This document shows, piece after piece, positions 57,916 to 64,000 of a stretch of 64,000 nucleotides of DNA; positions within the stretch are counted from its first letter, which is position 1; each line of letters opens with the position of its first letter. Both the position numbers and the translations under genes were made by a program. The notes under the pieces were generated by a model. The model was not told the DNA's origin and ran no database searches. It saw only the letters and a list, made by a program, of their open reading frames with translations. This stretch comes from Limnoperna fortunei (lineage: Eukaryota > Mollusca > Bivalvia > Mytilida > Modiolidae). The stretch spans positions 41,892,067 to 41,956,066 of the forward strand of contig OX104120.1 of NCBI GenBank assembly GCA_944474755.1, read 5' to 3'.

Positions 57916-58535
57916 GGGGATGCAGGACACTTTCACTGAAAATAATTTGTCAATGAATTTTCTTTAAATTCGCCAAATAGTTAGTTTTTTATACAAGTTA
58001 TCACAATTCAAAATAAAAAATGGGGGTTTCAGAGCTTAATTTTGAGGGGTGGAGCTCTGAAATTTTAAATTTTCATATAGATTATACAGAGAAGAGAATA
58101 AAAAAGCACTAAAATAAAAGATTACAAAAATTCTGTCCAATGAAATTTTCTAAATTTTTTATATAATGTCAAGCAATTGGTATACATTTTAGTGATGGAA
58201 AGAAAAATAGGGGTCTCTGAGTTAAATTTTTTTCAATTGGATAAAAACTAGTCAAAAAGTGCTAAAAAATGGTATTTTTTGGTCAAAATTACCTCCCTTG
58301 TTAAAAATTTCATTTTCATTATTTTTGCCAATAACAATCTCATTTAAACGAAAACTTTTTATTTCAACCATTAATAAATTGAAATAATAATAAAGATACA
58401 AGACTTACATTATTATTTTACATTTTATTGAAATTAAGAAATAAATAATGAAAGAACTTATTATTAAATTTACCATAAATGTTCTATCTATTTTGAAATT
58501 TTCACAAAAAATGGCGGATGGTGTCCTGCATCCCC
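57916..58535. mobile_element. TTAA-flanked TIR element, ~620 bp
   Basis: The left end TTAA|GGGGATGCAGGACAC and the right end GTGTCCTGCATCCCC|TTAA are perfect inverted copies, with TTAA duplicated outside (57,912-57,915 and 58,536-58,539). The interior is AT-rich with no ORF. A TTAA target is a property of piggyBac-type elements, so this could be a piggyBac-related MITE. The ends do not begin with CCC as usual there, so the class is uncertain. Confidence 0.75.
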
Positions 58536-58539
58536 TTAA

Positions 58540-59079
58540 TATATTTTTTCAAAAAGGAAGTAGTATCTATAGTAAAACTTATTAAAGGCGCGGACGAGTC
58601 GTTTTTTTTCTTGCGACCTTGGTTTATAAGTTTATCCTAAAGAAATAGATGACGTTTGAAAAATCAGTATACTCGCTGCAAGCTCTTGCATACCTGATCA
58701 ATTGAGAAATATATATATAGACACCGTATGCAGGAGAAGCTGGAATATTTCTCCATATGTGAGGAAAATTTATCATTTTGAACTTAAAATCGTCTCGTTT
58801 GTCGTAAATGCTTGTGCTAAGATGACCGTTGGTGTCATATTCGAGCGAAGTGTAGGTCTAAAAATGATGTAGAAGCAGCTGTTTCTAATTCAGTCATATC
58901 AGTACTATGAACGAAATACATTGATGTAAACAAAAATTTTAAAACTATTACTATATGTTAAACCAACTACATATTTATGTCCTCTACTTTAATATGAAGT
59001 ACCTCTTGTCGTTTCCTGTACATATAAGTACACTTACACTTAATTTTCTTTTGATAAAACATTCACTGCAATTGCGAAA

Positions 59080-59134
<55 letters not shown>

Positions 59135-59139
59135 ATTAA

Positions 59140-59174
<35 letters not shown>

Positions 59175-61570
59175 ATTAAAATAAAATACGTAAGCTTCTT
59201 CTTTAAAACACTTTATCAGACGACAAAACAATTTCATTTTTCTAAAGTAACATTATCATGTCTGTTTCATTAATTGTGCTTTCCATGTTTAAATTCTTTT
59301 ATATGGAATGTTAAAATGATCGTGACTGCACCACAGATACATTGCTAGATGAAACATTCTTGTGGTGACAAATTAGAAACTATCAGATAAACCAAACATA
59401 GCTTTCGGAAATCAGTTAAAATATTTCTTTCTTTCTTTCTTGCTTTCTTTATTAATTAATTTATTTATTCAAGTGATCGTTGTTGCGGCAATGCAGCAAA
59501 TAAGTGACCTCTTAATCAAAGCAAGAAAACAGTCTTAAATGGAACCATTATAAAATAGAAAAAAGCAAGGAAACCAACCAAATTTTACCTTTTTTATTGT
59601 AATGAGCGTCGTTATAGCAGTATGAGTTGTTCTGGTACTCTAGAAACGTCGTTATTGTCATAAAAGTAACACGGCAGAAATATTAGAACAGTTGTAAAAC
59701 TACCATACCCCGTTGGTTCTATTGCCAAAGGTTGTTAGATTTTAAGATTGAAATAGAGAAAGCTTACGTACTAGTGACAATAGAAACTACTAGCAAGATC
59801 TTACACTGCTACAGGTTGAAATTGACCATAACTATTTATAAAACTCACATAGATGTACATCATTCATATACATTTAAAAGTAAATTTACTTTTTTATCCT
59901 AAAAAGTATCGTTTTAAATTAGTACATGTGCTACTACCAATCCTGTAGCCCCTTATATATCATATATAGAACTTATAAAAGGCAGTGCATATCCTAATGG
60001 GATACAAAATCTCAATTTGAAGACACTAAAAAAACTAAAACTTGTAAACATGTAATCATATTTTATTATTTTTTGTTGGAAACCCAGGGTCAATTTCGTT
60101 GTGTAACAGGACCAAACATTCTCTTTTCGGCTGTTTCACATGAACATGTCCTGATCATGTTCATCATAAAAAAAGATTAAAATTTTCCGGTTAATCCTGT
60201 ATATTTTTGGAGTAATACATAGAAACAGTCATCTGTGAACTTTTAACTTACCATTAGAAATATGGCAAAATTTTGAAATTCACTCAATAGCAATGAGATT
60301 ATATTTATTTAGTAAAACCGAAATCATACTTTTTCGTTGACTGATTCTTGTATGAATGAAACGATAAACGCTATTTTAAGGTATTTTGGTTACTTAATTT
60401 CATTCAAATTGTATAGATAATTTAATCACACGGTCTTTAGGAGAACTTAACCTTTTATGAAAGTCGACTAGAAATTCATTTTAAATACATCATATATGCA
60501 CAATATGGAATTTTCTAATTGCAAGACACGTTCATGTACTCATGTCTTGTGTGTCCTAGTCAACTTTTGCAAATTTAGTTTATATTGCCCGTATTATTTC
60601 ATGAATGTGTAACATTTTTCATACAAGGAACATCATGGCTATATAATGATTGCCAAACTTTTGACTCGGGGTGAAAAAACCAATATCCAGCTAAAACAAA
60701 AGAAAAAAACAAAAAAACCCTGCGAGTATCTAGATGTGACAAGAAATCAATTTAGAAACACATACGCATTAAAACACTGCAAGGCCAGTTACAAACTGAA
60801 AAAGCATACGAAAGCTTTATTTCAGTTCGGTGCTTTAAAATAAAGCTTTCGTTTGCTTTCCACATCTACAATCAAAGTGATCCCTCAATAAAAATATAGA
60901 TACATGATTTGGTTCAGAAGGAATGGAAATGCACTTCATGCTTCATAACTGGGGAAACCTGACGTGTTACCCAAGGTCGTCTTGAAAGTACGGGAATGCA
61001 TTCATTGCTATGGATTTAAATTAAAACAAGTTTAGCATTTTGAACATACTTTCGGTAATAATGGGTTACCATCGTATACTATCTTCAGATGTTCCCAAGA
61101 AAATGAAAAGGTAAACTTAATGGTGATATTTATAGTTAAATGCAAGGCAAAAGCATTTAAATAAAAATATAAATAAAAACTAACATTAAAGAAATAAAAT
61201 ACGCATTCCTACATCTACATATACATACACTTTATGTGTTCACTGAAATAGCAAATACATACGTTTATATACTTCCTGTATGCTCCATTACATCTACTTA
61301 TTTTACGTCAAGTGGTTTCCTGTAAATTATTAGTAAGATCACGTGATTTCAAGAACTATAACACTAAAAAGCGTCCTTGTTATTTGACAACAAATAAACA
61401 ACTAAAAAGTAACTGAAAGAAAATATATGAAGTTTTTTTAAAGTTTGCATGTATGTTAATATATCAATTTTTCATTTGCATTTAAGAGAAGGAGACCAAA
61501 TAGTTTATATGGTTTACTATAGCTGATTATGTCATAAATACGAGTTGCACTTGGACCCTAAACCATATTT
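58540..61570. other. Gene-free upstream region
   Basis: No supported gene. It contains an AAAT run (59,080-59,175), CTTT repeats (59,431-59,450), and blocks homologous to 15.8-17.0 kb (59,47x-59,66x and 60,190-60,450), part of the duplicated upstream flank. The 65-codon Lys-rich ORF at 60,646 has no other support. Confidence 0.45.
59080..59176. repeat. AAAT microsatellite
   Basis: About 24 units of AAAT with two single-base interruptions. Confidence 0.95.
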
Positions 61571-61574
61571 CTTA

Positions 61575-61740
61575 CCAATAAACAGACATTTGTTTAGGTT
61601 TAAATTTATCGAATTGTGTGGCTTCTGTACTTGAACAAGGATTTTTATAACAAACAGGAGCATTACGAACCAACAGATTTTCATTCACACATTGTTGGGT
61701 ATTAACGACACGCGCAACTTTGCAAGCGTATTCAAAATAA
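61575..61740 (-). other. Candidate exon, unrecognised
   Basis: The minus-strand ORF carries VARVVNTQQCVNENLLVRNA, then PVCYKNPCSS and KPKQMSVYW. It runs straight into a perfect donor context, 'ttattg|gtaagaaat', at 61,575. A pyrimidine-rich tract and 'cttgcaaag' lie at its start. It might be a real exon of a gene further along the minus strand, but I found no partner exon. Confidence 0.3.
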
Positions 61741-61815
61741 AAATAATAAAAAATTGCGTCCTCGAATTTACAAAAAAGTGTTTTCCACATAATCTAACTA
61801 TTTTCTTTTTCAGAA

Positions 61816-64000
61816 AGATGCTACGTAGATCGGGTGCTCCTGAAATGCAGCCAGTTCCCTCATCGACTTGTAAAAGGAAGGCCCCTTATCCTTCTAATGT
61901 TCCTGTAATGCAGCCAGCCCATTAATTGCAGCCTCTCGACTCGAACTGGAGTTTTCCAGGTAATAGTTTAGATGTTACAACTTAAATACACAAAATGTTG
62001 CAGTCATGGAAACCACTGTACTAAAAATTTTAATTTAAAATGCAAACAAACTGTTCTGTTACAACTTAATTACACCACTTGTTGCAGTTGTAGACACCAT
62101 TTCTGCTGATAAATTAAATTTAAAATGTAAATCAACTGTTATTTTGACAAGTATTTCTTTTTTTTAACGCAACAGTAGAAGTTTGAATTATTATTACAGG
62201 TAACGCAAAATAAATATATATTTTTACTGTGCAATTTAGAGAAAATAGTTAATGTTATTGGCGACACAAATTCTTAAGGACTTGTTCTGATTAGTCAAAT
62301 AAAATTATATGTTTGTTACAGGCTCATCAACAACTGCTGTTGAAAATTAACTAGTTGCACAATCGGACAATTCACAAATCTGCCTGGTTTCATATCCATC
62401 AGATGATATTTCTATGCATGTCTTGCCTAACATAACGCAACAAATTTTAATTGGCGAATATGTTGACCTTGCAGTACTTTTAAACAATAAGTCTATTACA
62501 CAACCCCAAAGTCAAAATTGTCCCGATCAGTGGTAAACTAGTACTGCAATCAAAACAAGATTTAAAGATCTTAAGTATTGATTCTTGGACAGATGCATAT
62601 ATAGTTTACTTACCTACATACAAATCTGTACCCACACCTTTTGAAATACATTAATATTATTCATTCAGTCTCAAAACTTTGTCCAACATTAGACTGGAAA
62701 TCGTATGATGAACAATTCCGACAACGCAAGTCTATAGATCCAACAAGACCATTGGATCAAATAGACCATGAACATTTCAAATAGTCAGACTCAGTCCAAT
62801 CAATTTTTGACAAGGCAATACAAAACCATACACAATACACCCCTAAAATGTTACTATTTTAAGTATAATGAAAGATGTGTTAAGTCACCTTGTCTGTATA
62901 GGTATGAGTGTCTAAAATGCATGAGCCACATCCGACCATTTACTGCAAAATTAACATCAAGACCCAGGCTAATTTCCCCAAATTTCAGAAATTCTAGTAC
63001 GAATTACCTATCATTTTGATTTTAGGCACCAGCGACCAAAAATCCTGCCCAAATTGTGGGATTTAGGGAAAAACACCAATTAAATTGAAGAATTTAAAGA
63101 TATTGTTAGAAGGCTTTGTTGATATTGAGGATGCAAGTTGAATACTAAATGGTTTTGAACATGGTTTCCGTCTCCAATACACGGACAAAGAATCCCGAGA
63201 ACATCCAAAAATTTGTTGTCAGCTCAAAGTTATAAATTAGAAACAGAAAAAAAAATAGTGAAATGAAGTCGAATTGGGGCGAATGTTGGGACGGTTTAAT
63301 ACGTGCCCTATTTCTAACTTGCAAACTTCTACAATTGGCTTAGAATCAAAAGAGAACTCTGGTTGGCGTTTAATTACCAATTTGTCTTACCCTGATGGGT
63401 CTAGTATAAATGACTTTGTTGACTACGATATTTGCCAAGTTAAATACAAATCTGTAGATAAAGTCTTAGAAATTGTAACTGCTTGTGGCAGAAATGAAAG
63501 AATAGGAAAACTGGACATCAGTCAAGCATTTCGTCTTCTTGTAATCAACCCAGCTGACTTTGACCTTTTAGGAATAGATTTTGGTGGAAAAGTTTACATA
63601 GATAAATCTTTTGGTTTATCCCTATCCTGTAGCCTTTTTGAAAATTTTGCAAAAATGTTGCATTGGGCGGTGGTAAACCAATCGTCAATTGACACGCTAG
63701 ATCATTATCTCGATGATTTTATCTTTATAGGACCACATGATTCAGACAATTGTTCAATATTGCTGCACACTTTTTCCAAAGTTTGTGACACTATAAGGGT
63801 ACTCAAAATGACAAAAAGACAGTTTGGCCTACAACATTATTGACATTTTTGAGCTTGGATATAGACACTGTGACAATGACACTTAGAATTACAAGTGAAA
63901 AGCTTGAGAGACGTAAAACAAAGTTATTCCACCTACTTACAGTTAAAAAAGTAATACTTAGAGACTTGGAATCTGTAATTGGCCTTATGGCATTTTGTTC
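61816..64000 (+). mobile_element. DIRS-like (tyrosine-recombinase type) retroelement, 5' portion, broken
   Basis: A Gag-like region has NITQQILIGEYVDLAVLLNN (about 62,430), SYDEQFRQRKSIDPTRPLDQ (62,700-62,760) and, frame-shifted, CYYFKYNERCVKSPCLYRYE with CLKCM, a Cys-rich zinc motif. RT follows at 63,274-63,843: GWRLITNLSYPDGSSINDFV, GKLDISQAFRLLVINPADFD, and the catalytic HYLDDFIFIG. A one-base break near 63,830 shifts the frame. After it TLRITSEKLERRKTKLFHLL and ESVIGLMAFC (RNase H-side connection) run off the window edge. The LDISxAFRLL and YLDD blocks are those of DIRS/Ngaro-type RT, but the recombinase lies outside, so the class is inferred. Several stops: inactive. Confidence 0.7.

Noticed and set aside
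57916..58535. Retrotransposon LTR
   Set aside because: Ends are inverted and not direct, with TTAA outside; a DNA transposon type.

Overview
The window is AT-rich, intron-rich animal nuclear DNA. Consensus GT-AG introns, EMI and EGF-like modules, SINEs, LINEs, a Penelope-like element, a DIRS-like element and many short foldback repeats suggest a bivalve mollusc. A mussel such as Mytilus is my best guess, by recollection of its repeats and not by a search. I see no bacterial, organellar or rRNA features.

Two tandem genes on the minus strand are the host content. The right one (28,284-56,813) can be assembled into 13 exons with fully consistent phases. It encodes a 582-residue single-pass receptor: signal peptide, split EMI domain, a run of EGF-like and Cys-rich modules, a transmembrane helix, and a tyrosine-rich tail with ITAM-like YxxI/L motifs. 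This is the layout of MEGF10/11/Draper-type phagocytic or adhesion receptors. The left one (5,409-14,899) is a shorter paralog in decay. One EGF exon carries a stop, another survives only as a relic with two stops, the exon-3 donor is lost and EGF cysteines are substituted. Yet its signal, EMI, membrane, 26-nt microexon and tail exons remain open. Flanking sequence is also duplicated (330-950 with 17,030-17,960; 15.8-17.0 kb with 59.5-60.45 kb), so the locus grew by segmental duplication.

The most unusual object is a 5.67-kb DNA transposon inside intron 4 of the right gene (45,024-50,694). It has about 95-bp terminal inverted repeats and a perfect 9-bp target-site duplication. It carries a RecQ-like superfamily 2 helicase on the plus strand and a convergent, broken transposase with a zinc-finger N-terminus and a GDNWDKN core on the minus strand. 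This resembles the helicase-bearing Academ (AcademH) lineage. A tiny MITE with related ends sits in the helicase intron, and a solo end lies near 600.

Other regions: 17.95-24.2 kb holds LINE fragments on both strands. 25.2-27.1 kb holds an L1-like ORF1 and RT relic. 29.4-30.3 kb is a Penelope-like 3' end with a GIY-YIG endonuclease. 30.39-31.26 kb is a LINE 3' end. 31.25-34.4 kb is a head-to-head and head-to-tail array of a roughly 500-bp repeat. 34.4-35.4 kb is an inverted pair of tRNA-derived SINEs. 57.9-58.5 kb is a TTAA-flanked TIR element. 61.8-64.0 kb is a DIRS-like element that runs off the edge.
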